Assembly: GCA_965370435.1 (NCBI GenBank)
Contig: CBDUUP010000020.1
Location: 1-24,376 of the forward strand
Length of the DNA: 24,376 nt
From: CBDUUP01 sp965370435
GTDB lineage: Bacteria > Chloroflexota > Anaerolineae > Anaerolineales > UBA11579
Reading direction: 5' to 3'
Below the pieces are notes generated by a model. The model had not been told where the DNA came from. It did not search any database and was given only the letters and a program-made list of their open reading frames with translations. The stretch's first letter is position 1. Every line of letters begins with the position of its first letter. This document shows, in pieces, positions 7,814 through 15,403 of the stretch. The translations under genes were made by a program, and so were the position numbers.

Positions 7814-7858
7814 GACCACTCAGACCACTGAGACCACTAAGACCACTTAGACTGGTCA
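7814..7858. repeat. 9-bp tandem repeat GACCACTNA, five units (block C, copy 1)
   Basis: There are four exact-length units GACCACTCA, GACCACTGA, GACCACTAA and GACCACTTA, then the variant GACTGGTCA. Only the eighth base varies among the first four, and it takes each of the four nucleotides once. The array ends six bases before the -35 box of mutL. Confidence 0.85.
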
Positions 7859-7863
7859 ACGAC

Positions 7864-7892
7864 TTGACGAATCCCCCTTTCCCCTGTAACCT
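7864..7892 (+). promoter_or_regulatory. Candidate mutL promoter giving a leaderless transcript
   Basis: TTGACG (7864-7869), a 17-base spacer and TAACCT (7887-7892). The ATG begins nine bases after the -10 box, so a start about seven bases downstream of the -10 would leave almost no leader. There is no Shine-Dalgarno sequence before the ATG. The -10 is weak (T, A and final T match). Confidence 0.4.
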
Positions 7893-7901
7893 TAACCCAT
7901 C

Positions 7902-9617
7902 ATGCCCATCCACATTCTTCCCGAAGAAGTCGCCTCCCAGATTGCCGCCGGAGAAGTGGTTGAGCGGCCCGCCTCGGTGGTCAAGGAGCTGCTCGAAAAC
8001 GCCCTGGACGCGGGGGCTGAGGCTATCACCATCACTATCTCCGGGGCGGGACGCCAATTGATTGAAGTGGCCGATGATGGCAGCGGCATCCCCATGGACG
8101 AACTGCCTCTGGCGATGGCCCGCCACGCCACCAGCAAACTCAGCGCCGCCGATGACCTTTTCCGCATCGCCACACTTGGCTTTCGCGGCGAGGCGTTGTC
8201 CTCCATCGGGTCGGTCTCCCGCTTCACCATCACCTCCCGCCCGCTGGAAAGCGAAATGGGGGCGCGTCTGCGCGTGGAAGGCGGTCACATCGGCGAGGTG
8301 GAGCCTATCGGCGCGCCGTCGGGGACCGTAGTGCGGGTGGAAGACATTTTCTACAATGTCCCCGCCCGGCTCAAATTCCTCAAGAAGGACGCCACCGAAC
8401 GCCGCCGCATTGACGAACTGGTCACCCGCTACGCCCTGGCGTATCCCGAGGTGCGCTTCCATCTCCGCCAGGAGAACCGGGAGACCCTGCGCACCAGCGG
8501 AAAGGGCGACCGCCGGGAAGTGTTGGCCGCGCTCTATGGGGTGGAGGTGGCTCGACAGATGCTGGAGTTGGACGTCGCCTATGAAGATGTGACCCTGCGG
8601 GGATTCATCAGTCCGGTGGGCCTGACCCGCTCCAACCGCCGCCAGATCACCTTCTTCGTCAACGGGCGCTGGGTGCAGGATTACGCCATCGCCACCGCCT
8701 TGGTGCAGGCCTACCATACCATGATTATGGTGGGCCGCTCCCCAATGGCGGTCATTTTCCTGGAGATGCCTCCCGACTCGGTGGACGTGAACGTCCATCC
8801 CACCAAAGCCGAAGTGCGCTTCAATGACCCTAGACGGGTTTTCAGCGACGTGCAGCGCGCCGCCCGCCGGACTTTGATGTCCCAACCAAGCGTCCCAGAA
8901 ATGACCACCCAGGTTCGCTGGACCCCGCCGCCGGGAACCCCCTCCCGACAGCCCGACCCCGCCTGGGAGATGGCCTCCGAAGCCGGGGCCGAGGAATCAG
9001 AGACTCCTACCCAGACCGAACTCCCTGAGACCAGTATGCCCTTGCTGCGTCTGGTGGGGCAGGTGGGGGCCGCATACCTGGTCGCCGAAGGCCCCGACGG
9101 CCTCTACCTGGTAGACCAGCACGCCGCCCACGAGCGAGTCCTTTTCGAGCGGTTCATGGCCCAGCGGGGCGGCGAAATCCCCTCTCAGATATTGCTGGAA
9201 GCGGTCATGGTGGAACTTCCCCCCGCCAGCGCCCGCCTCTTGGAAGAACAGCTCCCCATCCTGGGGAAATTAGGGTTTCAGGTGGAAGAATTCGGCCCTC
9301 ACACCTTCCTGGTGCGGGCTATCCCGGTCTTGCTCTCCGGCAGCGACCCTGGCGGCGCGCTCCATGTCCTGGTAGAGGACTTCGAGGAGGACGAAGCCCC
9401 GCTCCAATCCGAGATCGAAGCCCGCATCATCGCCCGGGTCTGCAAACGCGCCGCGGTCAAGGCCGGGCAATCCCTCTCCATCGAAGAGCAGCGTGCTCTG
9501 CTCCGCGACCTTGAATCCTGCCAATCCCCCCGCACGTGCCCCCACGGCCGCCCCACGATGATCCACCTCTCGATTGATCTGCTTGAACGCCAGTTTGGGA
9601 GGAAGGGGGCGAGGTAG
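7902..9617 (+). CDS. mutL: DNA mismatch repair protein MutL
   Basis: A 571-residue MutL, slightly shorter than the usual 600 or so. The N-terminal GHKL ATPase has the Glu of KELLENALDAG at residue 29 and Asn at 33, DDGSGI at 58-63, and the ATP lid GFRGEALSSI at 93-102. A low-complexity linker around residues 335-375 leads to the dimerization/endonuclease domain. That domain carries DQHAAHE at 405-411 and CPHGRP at 546-551, the metal-binding motifs of nicking MutL proteins in bacteria that lack MutH. It should therefore introduce nicks during mismatch repair after MutS recognition. No mutS is in the window. The start at 7902 opens with MPIHILPEEVASQIAAGEVV, the usual MutL N-terminus, and no ribosome site precedes it. 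It is convergent with the kinase gene downstream. Confidence 0.97.
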   Translation: MPIHILPEEVASQIAAGEVVERPASVVKELLENALDAGAEAITITISGAGRQLIEVADDGSGIPMDELPLAMARHATSKLSAADDLFRIATLGFRGEALSSIGSVSRFTITSRPLESEMGARLRVEGGHIGEVEPIGAPSGTVVRVEDIFYNVPARLKFLKKDATERRRIDELVTRYALAYPEVRFHLRQENRETLRTSGKGDRREVLAALYGVEVARQMLELDVAYEDVTLRGFISPVGLTRSNRRQITFFVNGRWVQDYAIATALVQAYHTMIMVGRSPMAVIFLEMPPDSVDVNVHPTKAEVRFNDPRRVFSDVQRAARRTLMSQPSVPEMTTQVRWTPPPGTPSRQPDPAWEMASEAGAEESETPTQTELPETSMPLLRLVGQVGAAYLVAEGPDGLYLVDQHAAHERVLFERFMAQRGGEIPSQILLEAVMVELPPASARLLEEQLPILGKLGFQVEEFGPHTFLVRAIPVLLSGSDPGGALHVLVEDFEEDEAPLQSEIEARIIARVCKRAAVKAGQSLSIEEQRALLRDLESCQSPRTCPHGRPTMIHLSIDLLERQFGRKGAR

Positions 9618-9645
9618 GGATAGAATTACTGTGTGCCGAAAACTG

Positions 9646-9678
9646 AACCCCCAAGGGTCTCAAAGACCCTTGGGGGTT
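9646..9678. terminator. Perfect 15-bp hairpin between convergent genes
   Basis: AACCCCCAAGGGTCT (9646-9660), loop CAA, then AGACCCTTGGGGGTT (9664-9678). It lies 28 bases after the mutL stop and faces the kinase gene that ends at 9809. Short T-rich stretches follow on both strands but neither is a clean T-run, so it is a likely but not certain bidirectional terminator. Confidence 0.6.
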
Positions 9679-9780
9679 GCGTCTGAATATTATGCTCTTT
9701 TCATCTCTAATGTACAATCTGCATTTGCCCCCTGAATTTTCAACCTCATTGTCAAACAAATCGCTCCAGCAGGAGTTTTT

Positions 9781-9808
9781 CTTTCGCGCCTTTCGCGTAC
9801 TTCGCGGT
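9781..9808. repeat. Degenerate 9-10 bp CTTTCGCG repeat
   Basis: Three units, CTTTCGCGC, CTTTCGCGTA and CTTCGCGGTT, lie head to tail and end exactly at the stop codon of the kinase gene (9809-9811). It is one of several short-period arrays in the gaps of this window. Confidence 0.6.
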
Positions 9809-11005
9809 TCAGCCGGCCCGCAACGGCAGCCAAATCCTAAACGTCGAACCCACCCCCACCTGACTCTCCACCTCGATCCGCCCCGCGTGGGCCTCCACGA
9901 TCCGCTTGGTGATCGCCAGCCCCAGTCCGGTGCCCACGGCGGCTTTTTCCATGCCGGGGACCCGGTAGAACTTCTCGAAGATGTCTGGCAGGTACTCCGG
10001 CGGGATGCCCCGTCCGGTGTCCTTGACCGTGATGATCGCTTCCTTCTCATCCACCGCAGCCGAGAGAATGACCTTGCCGTTGGGCCAGTTATACTTGATC
10101 GCGTTGCTCAACAAGTTCAACAGCACCTGCTTGAGCTTATCCCGGTCTCCCTGGAGGGTGATGATTTGTTCAGGGAGGCTGGTTTCCAGGGTGAGACCGG
10201 CTTCTCTGGCCCGGCCCTGGATGACCCGGACCGACTCCTCCAGCAGTTCATTCAGGTTCAACTCCTGGATGCGGAATTGAATCCGACCCGATTCCAGCCG
10301 GGCCAGGTCCAGGAAGGAGGTCGTCATCTCGGTCAGGCGCAGGGTTTCCTGCTGGATGGTCTCCACCATTTGGGAACGCTGCTCCTCCGAGACCTCCGGG
10401 CGCAGCAGGATGTGGGCGGCGGTGTTCAGAGAAGCCAGGGGGGTGCGCAGTTCGTGGACCAGATCGGCGATCAGGTCGGATTGTTGGAATAAGCGGGTGT
10501 TCTCGATGGCGACTGCGGCCTGCGCCCCCAGCGCGCTCAACAGTTCCTGGTCGTCGGGGGAGAAAGTCCCCGAACGCTTGTTGAGCACCTCCAGCACCCC
10601 GACCACCTTGTCTTTAGTGATCATAGGGACGCCCAGGATAGACCGGGTGGGGAAATCTACCGTCTTGGCCACATCCTCGAAATAACCATCCGGTTCGTGG
10701 TTGACGTCGGCCACGATCCGGGGTTTGCGGTTGGTGACGATCCAACCGGCCACGCTCCCCTCAACCGGCACGGTCAACCCTCGCATCAGCGGCGTGTCCA
10801 GGTTGGTCGAAGCATGGAAATGGAGTTCTTGTTTTACCGTATCGTACAAAAGGATGGAGGCCGCTTCGCTGTCGCTCAAGTCGGCAGCCGCATTGACAAT
10901 GCGGTTGAGCAGCACGTCCAGGTCCAGTGTGGAGGCCAGGTCAGAGGTGATCTCCAAAAGGAGCAGGTAGCGTTCAAAGAGAATGTCGGGAGGTTTAGCG
11001 GTCAT
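9809..11005 (-). CDS. GAF-domain sensor histidine kinase
   Basis: A 398-residue soluble kinase. A GAF domain (about residues 22-168, ending GVPMITKDKVVGVLEVLNK) is followed directly by a HisKA domain with phospho-accepting H184 in VHELRTPLASL. The HATPase domain has the N box NLLSNAIKYN, G1 DTGRGIP and G2 GTGLGLAI, so it should be active. No membrane segment is present, so it senses a cytoplasmic signal or ligand. ATG 11005 is preferred to TTG 11023 because GGGAG lies about six bases upstream. That ATG lies inside the end of the sirtuin gene (11-base overlap), which suggests translational coupling. The receiver-ATPase at 11767-12972 heads the same operon and is its obvious phosphotransfer partner. 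Confidence 0.93.
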   Translation of the reverse strand: MTAKPPDILFERYLLLLEITSDLASTLDLDVLLNRIVNAAADLSDSEAASILLYDTVKQELHFHASTNLDTPLMRGLTVPVEGSVAGWIVTNRKPRIVADVNHEPDGYFEDVAKTVDFPTRSILGVPMITKDKVVGVLEVLNKRSGTFSPDDQELLSALGAQAAVAIENTRLFQQSDLIADLVHELRTPLASLNTAAHILLRPEVSEEQRSQMVETIQQETLRLTEMTTSFLDLARLESGRIQFRIQELNLNELLEESVRVIQGRAREAGLTLETSLPEQIITLQGDRDKLKQVLLNLLSNAIKYNWPNGKVILSAAVDEKEAIITVKDTGRGIPPEYLPDIFEKFYRVPGMEKAAVGTGLGLAITKRIVEAHAGRIEVESQVGVGSTFRIWLPLRAG

Positions 11006-11774
11006 GGATCGCTCCCTGGGCAATCAAGGGCAAGATTTCGGCCACATCCCCGGTCAAAACCACTTCGGCGATCTCGTCTGCATAGGTCGGCGAATAATTC
11101 ACAATGACCAACTTGGCCCCGTTTTGAACCGCCGTCATCGGCAAACCGGCCACCGGCACCACCTCCAAAGAGCATCCGGCCACGATCATCAGATCGCAGG
11201 ATTTGGCTAATTTCTCGGCTTTGGCCCAAACGTCGTGGGGCAGCTGCTCGCCAAAGAGGATAACGTCAGGTTTCAGCAGGCTGTCGCAGTGGGGGCAGGT
11301 GGGGATGATATTTTTCTCCACGAAGGGTTTCAAATATAATTCGGCGTCTTGCTGCACGTAGCAGCTCACGCAGGTCAAGCTCTCCAACGTTCCATGGACT
11401 TCGTGCACAATTTGCGATCCGGCTCGTTGGTGCAGGCCGTCAATATTTTGAGTGATGACGCCGTGCAAGTATCCGGCCTCTTCGAGCTGAGATAGAGCAT
11501 GGTGGGCGGGGTTGGGTTCGGCGGCCAACATGCCTCCCAGCAAGGGCCGCACCCATTCAAAAAACCGCTCTGGATGCTGCCGGAAGGTGAGCAAGGAGGC
11601 CACCTCCATAGGGTTGTATTTGGTCCACAACCCGCCCTCGGTTGAACGGAAATCGGGGATGCCGGATGGCGTTGAATGGCCTGCTCCGGTCATAGCTGCC
11701 CCAAGCCGGGAGGCGCTCACCAACTCGACGGCGGTTTGGATGCCGTCCATTATGTCCGGGGAGAGATTATTCAT
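10995..11774 (-). CDS. cobB: Sirtuin, NAD-dependent protein deacylase
   Basis: A 259-residue Sir2-family enzyme that removes acyl groups from lysines using NAD. The NAD-binding motif GAGHSTPSGIPDFRS starts near residue 30, TQNIDGLHQRAG near 108, and the catalytic histidine is H127 (EVHG). Four zinc cysteines are at 135, 138, 160 and 163 (CVSC, CPHC), and LKPDVILFGE and AGCSLEVVP complete the pattern. The residue after GAG is His where Ile or Ala is common. ATG 11774 overlaps the last codons of the upstream receiver-ATPase gene. A TTG at 11798 would give a longer overlap and is less likely. The 3' end overlaps the kinase start. Its position between two signalling proteins suggests a link between NAD or acylation state and that two-component pair, but this is inference. 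Confidence 0.94.
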   Translation of the reverse strand: MNNLSPDIMDGIQTAVELVSASRLGAAMTGAGHSTPSGIPDFRSTEGGLWTKYNPMEVASLLTFRQHPERFFEWVRPLLGGMLAAEPNPAHHALSQLEEAGYLHGVITQNIDGLHQRAGSQIVHEVHGTLESLTCVSCYVQQDAELYLKPFVEKNIIPTCPHCDSLLKPDVILFGEQLPHDVWAKAEKLAKSCDLMIVAGCSLEVVPVAGLPMTAVQNGAKLVIVNYSPTYADEIAEVVLTGDVAEILPLIAQGAIHDR

Positions 11775-12972
11775 CCAGGGTGATGGGTAATTCTTCAATG
11801 ATCTTCTGGGCTAATTTTTGGAAGTGGCGGGCGCTGAGGCTGCCTGGGTCTTGAAGCGTCATAGGGGTCTCTCGCGAAAGCGCCTGATAGGCCAGTTCGG
11901 GCGCAGGCGTGAAGAACATATCAATCTTGCGGCCTAGCTGTTCCTCTACCTCGGAGGGGGAGAGTTTCAATTCGATCCGGGTCCGGTTATATAAAATCGG
12001 GCTGATGACGTCATCCTCGAGGCCTTTATCTTCCAGCGCTTCTAACAAAATCTTGGCCTGGGTTATAGAGGAGGAGATCGGCTCGATCACCAGGATGACT
12101 CTATCGCAAAGAGTGAGAAGCTTCTCCGTGGTCATGGTGAGCGTGGAGCCGAGGTCCAGGATATTGTACATCCCGTAATGGGGCAGGCTTTGGAGTATGG
12201 TTTCGAGTTTTTCTGTAGAGGTGAGGAATTGGGTATCCTCTGGATTGTAAGAGGCCATCAACAGGCGCAGCCCGGAGGTGTGGGTTTTGAGTGCGCCCTC
12301 CACGTCCTTGAGGGTCACAGGCTCTTGTTTCTCCAACAGCTTGGTCAAGTCTTCCGGCGGCGTTAAGCCCAGCCGGAACGCGATCCCGCCTTGTCCGGGA
12401 CGCATTTCGGCGACCACGGCGTAGTCCTCTTTGCCTTCTTCGGCGCCTTCGCTCTGGCTGTTCAAGGCCAATTGAAGGCTGATGCCCAGATTGAGCGCCA
12501 GCGTGGTGACGCCTACTCCGCCTTTGGCCGCGATGACGCCAATCGTTTTGCCCAGGAATTTTTTCTTATATGGCCCGGTGTCGCCCTCTTTTCGTTTCTG
12601 GGCGGCGCGGGACAGGACGGTTTTGACCCTGGCGATCAACTCGGCGGGGTGGGTGGGTTTGGTGAGGTAATCGTCTGCGCCAGATTCAAAGCCCTGAACC
12701 TTATCATCCACCTGCGTTTTGGCGGTGAACATGATGATGGGAATAGTAGCGGTGATCTTCATGTCACGTAATCGGCGGGTGACTTCGAATCCGTCCATCC
12801 CCGGCATCATCACGTCGAGTAAGATCAGATCGGGTATCTCGCGTTGGGCCATATCTATGGCCTGGTCGCCATTATTAGCCGCCACGATACTGAACCCCTG
12901 GCGCTCCAACATCAACCCGACCAGACGCAGGGTGTCCATATCATCATCAACGATTAGGATTTTATCGGACAT
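11767..12972 (-). CDS. Receiver domain fused to CpaE/TadZ-like ParA-family ATPase
   Basis: A 401-residue protein. The N-terminal receiver (about 1-125) has DDD at 9-11, phospho-acceptor D53 (LLDVMMPGMDG), T84 in MFTAK and K105 (LTKP), so unlike many CpaE proteins it looks phosphorylatable. After a charged linker, a MinD/ParA-fold ATPase begins near residue 143. Its P-loop is KGGVGVTT (150-157), with Val in place of the second lysine of the classical motif, as is typical of CpaE/TadZ proteins. Those proteins place pilus (Tad) machinery at the cell pole, but no tad genes are in the window, so localisation or scaffolding is only suggested. ATG 12972 has AGGAG five to six bases upstream; the frame upstream of it is not protein-like. 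It heads the operon with the sirtuin and GAF kinase. Confidence 0.92.
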   Translation of the reverse strand: MSDKILIVDDDMDTLRLVGLMLERQGFSIVAANNGDQAIDMAQREIPDLILLDVMMPGMDGFEVTRRLRDMKITATIPIIMFTAKTQVDDKVQGFESGADDYLTKPTHPAELIARVKTVLSRAAQKRKEGDTGPYKKKFLGKTIGVIAAKGGVGVTTLALNLGISLQLALNSQSEGAEEGKEDYAVVAEMRPGQGGIAFRLGLTPPEDLTKLLEKQEPVTLKDVEGALKTHTSGLRLLMASYNPEDTQFLTSTEKLETILQSLPHYGMYNILDLGSTLTMTTEKLLTLCDRVILVIEPISSSITQAKILLEALEDKGLEDDVISPILYNRTRIELKLSPSEVEEQLGRKIDMFFTPAPELAYQALSRETPMTLQDPGSLSARHFQKLAQKIIEELPITLDE

Positions 12973-13009
12973 CTTAGCTCCTAGAATTAACGGTCTTCTA
13001 CCAATACTC

Positions 13010-13038
13010 AGTCTAGCACAAAGCTGTAATACAAGCAA
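13010..13038 (-). promoter_or_regulatory. Candidate promoter of the receiver-ATPase/sirtuin/kinase operon
   Basis: On the minus strand, TTGCTT (13038-13033), a 17-base spacer and TAGACT (13015-13010), the -10 being preceded by TGC (extended -10). The -10 and its flank TTTGTGCTAGACT match 12 of 13 bases at the promoter proposed for the gene at 15446-16345. It predicts a leader of about 30 bases carrying the AGGAG ribosome site. Confidence 0.5.
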
Positions 13039-13082
13039 GTATTTCTCGTTGCGGGTACATTACAATTCTAGGGCGAACGGGG

Positions 13083-13125
13083 ATTGGTCTGACTGGTCTA
13101 AGTTGTCTGAGTGGTCTGAGTGGTC
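13083..13125. repeat. 9-bp GACCACTCA-type repeat array, inverted (block C, copy 2)
   Basis: Read on the minus strand: GACCACTCA, GACCACTCA, GACAACTTA, GACCAGTCA, then GACCAAT. It has the same family and period as 7814-7858 in opposite orientation. The bases beside it on the minus strand (AAGGAATGACCACTCAG) also resemble the flank of copy 1 (AAGGAATAAATGACCACTC). It is part of the roughly 310-base divergent gap 12973-13283, which holds two promoters and two repeat blocks but no gene. Confidence 0.8.
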
Positions 13126-13151
13126 ATTCCTTCTCTATCCATACCTCACCC

Positions 13152-13268
13152 CACCTACCAACCTGCAACTCGTAACCTACAACCTGCAACCCGCAATCCG
13201 CAACCCGCCGCTTATTACCTGCACTTGCTACTTGCCACTTGCAACTTGCCAACTCGCCCCTTGCCACA
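13152..13268. repeat. Degenerate TTGCAACTTGCCAC repeat array, inverted (block B, copy 2)
   Basis: About 115 bases of seven- to ten-base units (cctgcaac, ccgcaac, cttgcta, cttgcca) match the reverse complement of 7726-7796. Together with 13083-13125 it forms an inverted copy of the composite element found before mutL. The tilS -35 box lies inside it. Confidence 0.7.
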
Positions 13269-13274
13269 TATAAT
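13246..13274 (+). promoter_or_regulatory. Strong candidate tilS promoter giving a leaderless transcript
   Basis: TTGCCA (13246-13251), a 17-base spacer and a perfect TATAAT (13269-13274). The ATG at 13284 begins nine bases after the -10, the same distance as at mutL, so initiation would fall at or within a few bases of the start codon. The -35 hexamer is one of the repeat units of block B. Confidence 0.65.
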
Positions 13275-13283
13275 CTATTCATC

Positions 13284-14729
13284 ATGTTGGAGCAAGTTGG
13301 TAAATTCATTCAAGGAGAATGTCGCCTCGACCCGGAGCGGCCCGTTCTGGCGGGGATTTCTGGAGGGCCGGACAGCCTCGCCCTGTTGGACCTTTTGCAC
13401 CGGCTTGGTATTCCCGTTGTCGTCGCCCATCTCAACCACCGCCTCCGTCCAGAAGCGGAACAGGAGGCTCGCCGCGTGGCGGAGATCGCCGAGTCCTATG
13501 GACTGCCCTTTGTGCTGGACGAGCAGGATGTGGCTGGCTACGCCGGGAAGAATGCGCTCTCTATCGAGGAAGCTGCCCGCGAGCTGCGCTATCGCTTCTT
13601 GTTCGACGCCGCTCAGGAGCATACCGCCCAGGCTGTCGCCGTCGGACACACCGCCGATGACCAGGTGGAGACCGTTCTCATGCACCTGCTGCGCGGGGCT
13701 GGGCTTTCGGGGTTGAAGGGCATGCTGCCGCGGGTCATCATCCCCTCCTGGAATTCGGAGCTTCCTCTGGTGCGGCCTTTGCTGGCGGTCTGGCGGGAGG
13801 AGGTCCTGACCTACTGCCAGACGCAGGGCTTGCAGCCTCACATAGATGCCAGCAACCTGGACACTGCCTATTTCCGCAACCGGCTCCGCCATGAGTTGAT
13901 CCCCTATTTGGAAGAATACAACCCCAACCTGCGGCGGTCGCTCTGGCGTATGACCCAAATCTTGGCTTCCGATCACCAGGTACTAGAAGAGGTGGTCGAG
14001 TCAGCCTGGGAGACTTGTATCCTGGAAGAGGGCCAGGGGTACGTGGCTCTATCCCGACAGGAGTTTTTGAACCTGCCGGTAGGAACACAGCGCAGCTTGA
14101 TGCGGCGGGCCATCCGAACCCTGCGTCCAGGCCTGCGCGATATTGGCTTCGATGCCATCCATCGGGCTTTAGAATTTTTCACCCTCCCGCCGCAGACCGG
14201 CCAAGCTGACTTGATTTCTGGGCTTTGCTTGAAATTGGAGGGGGAGCGGGTCTGGCTGGCGGCCTGGGAAGCGGATCTGCCGGACATGGAGTGGCCCCAG
14301 ATGGGCGGCTCTGAACCGCTCCCATTGGAGATTCCCGGCGAAATCCAACTTGAAGCTGGATGGATGTTACAATCCAGCCAAACTGCGTATAGCCGTGAGC
14401 TGGAGTCTCTAGCCGAATCCAATGAGGACCCCTTCCAGGTTTGGATAGACGCGGATAAAATACCTCCCCGGCTTGAAGTTCGTCCCCGCCGCCCCGGCGA
14501 CCGGTTCACTCCCCTGGGGATGGAGGGGAGTTCCCCCAAGCTGGCCGACTTTATGATAAACGTCAAACTGCCTCGCCGGGCACGCGCCGCCTGGCCGTTG
14601 GTCACCGCCGGAGGGGAAATCGTGTGGCTGCCTGGCTATCGCCTGGCCCATCCCTACCGGCTAACACAGGATACCCGCCAGGTCATCCACCTGCGCTTGA
14701 CCCGGCTTCAAGAGGATGAAAAGGAGTAA
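13284..14729 (+). CDS. tilS: tRNA(Ile)-lysidine synthetase
   Basis: A 481-residue ATP-dependent ligase that converts the wobble cytidine of the CAU-anticodon isoleucine tRNA to lysidine, so that it reads AUA codons. The PP-loop SGGPDS is at residues 26-31. AHLNHRLRPEAEQE, GHTADDQVETVLMHLLRG and FRNRLRHELIPYLEEYNP are the family's conserved blocks. The C-terminal TilS domain includes RPRRPGDRFTPLGMEG and GEIVWLPGYRLAHPYRLT. Length is normal. ATG 13284 is chosen over the frame's upstream extension because the extension lies in the repeat array and the promoter's TATAAT ends nine bases before this ATG. The stop lies three bases before the DUF47 gene, so the two are co-transcribed. Confidence 0.97.
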   Translation: MLEQVGKFIQGECRLDPERPVLAGISGGPDSLALLDLLHRLGIPVVVAHLNHRLRPEAEQEARRVAEIAESYGLPFVLDEQDVAGYAGKNALSIEEAARELRYRFLFDAAQEHTAQAVAVGHTADDQVETVLMHLLRGAGLSGLKGMLPRVIIPSWNSELPLVRPLLAVWREEVLTYCQTQGLQPHIDASNLDTAYFRNRLRHELIPYLEEYNPNLRRSLWRMTQILASDHQVLEEVVESAWETCILEEGQGYVALSRQEFLNLPVGTQRSLMRRAIRTLRPGLRDIGFDAIHRALEFFTLPPQTGQADLISGLCLKLEGERVWLAAWEADLPDMEWPQMGGSEPLPLEIPGEIQLEAGWMLQSSQTAYSRELESLAESNEDPFQVWIDADKIPPRLEVRPRRPGDRFTPLGMEGSSPKLADFMINVKLPRRARAAWPLVTAGGEIVWLPGYRLAHPYRLTQDTRQVIHLRLTRLQEDEKE

Positions 14730-14732
14730 AAA

Positions 14733-15356
14733 ATGCGATTCTTCTCACGCAAGAAAAAACCAAACCGCTTTCTGCAGTTGCTCACTCAGCAAGCTGAATT
14801 CGCGGTGGAGGGCATGGAAGATCTGCGTAAATACATGAAGCAGCCCGATGAGGCTCTGGCCGAGCGAGTCTCCAAGCTGGAGAAAGAGGCCGATGAGGTG
14901 CGCCGTATCCTGATTGACGAACTCAATCGATCCTTTGTCACCCCCTTCGACCGGGAGGATATTTTCACCCTCTCCATGACCATTGACGACATCCTGGATT
15001 ACGCCGACACCACCATAGACGAGATGGTGATGTTCCAGGTGGAGCCGAACGATTTCCTGGTGCGCCTCGTTTCCCTGCTCGCCGATGCCGCCACCGAGAT
15101 CTACCGCGGGGTGCTGCGTTTGGTGGATCACCCCAATGTGGCCAATGACCATGCAGTTCGGGCCAAGGCCCTGGAGAACCGCGTCGAGCAAGTCTACCGC
15201 GAAGCCCTGGCCGAGTTGTTCCACCAACCCAAAAATTTGGACGATGTAATGGAGATATTCAAACTGCGCGAAATCTACCGCCATCTCTCCAACGCCGCCG
15301 ACCGCGGCGACGCCGCCGCCAACGTCATAGGCGACATCGTCGTGAAGGCCCTGTAA
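14733..15356 (+). CDS. DUF47 family (PhoU-like) protein
   Basis: A 207-residue all-helical cytoplasmic protein of the DUF47/PhoU-related family. It has the family's start (RFFSRKKKPNRFLQLL), acidic helix motifs likely to bind metal (EKEADEVRRILIDELN and DREDIFTLSMTIDDILDYAD), and the C-terminal REIYRHLSNAADRGDAAANVIGDIVVK. Members usually sit next to a PiT phosphate transporter gene and are thought to modulate it. No transporter of that kind is here; the partner is tilS upstream. AAGGAG at 14721-14726 overlaps the tilS stop region and is well spaced for ATG 14733, giving a translationally linked pair. Confidence in the family is high; the role is uncertain. Confidence 0.92.
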   Translation: MRFFSRKKKPNRFLQLLTQQAEFAVEGMEDLRKYMKQPDEALAERVSKLEKEADEVRRILIDELNRSFVTPFDREDIFTLSMTIDDILDYADTTIDEMVMFQVEPNDFLVRLVSLLADAATEIYRGVLRLVDHPNVANDHAVRAKALENRVEQVYREALAELFHQPKNLDDVMEIFKLREIYRHLSNAADRGDAAANVIGDIVVKAL

Positions 15357-15366
15357 GAAAAAAAAG

Positions 15367-15389
15367 ACCCCACGGTGAAACTCTGGGGT
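15367..15389. terminator. Small hairpin between convergent genes
   Basis: ACCCCA (15367-15372) pairs with TGGGGT (15384-15389) across an 11-base loop, eleven bases after the DUF47 stop. On the minus strand it is followed by a T-run (complement of the A-run 15358-15365), so it would serve better to stop transcription arriving from the gene at 15446-16345. Confidence 0.45.
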
Positions 15390-15403
15390 ACAAAAATTGA
15401 AAA

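Noticed and set aside
7814..7858. Possible CRISPR or minisatellite array
   Set aside because: Units are contiguous 9-mers with no spacers, and there are no cas genes. It is a short tandem repeat.
7785..8885. A 366-codon minus-strand frame opposite mutL
   Set aside because: It mirrors mutL, is His/Gly-rich, and its other end translates the 9-bp repeat into a SLSGLSG pattern.
9677..10492. A 271-codon plus-strand frame opposite the GAF kinase
   Set aside because: It is a shadow of the kinase's codon bias; the kinase has all catalytic boxes on the other strand.
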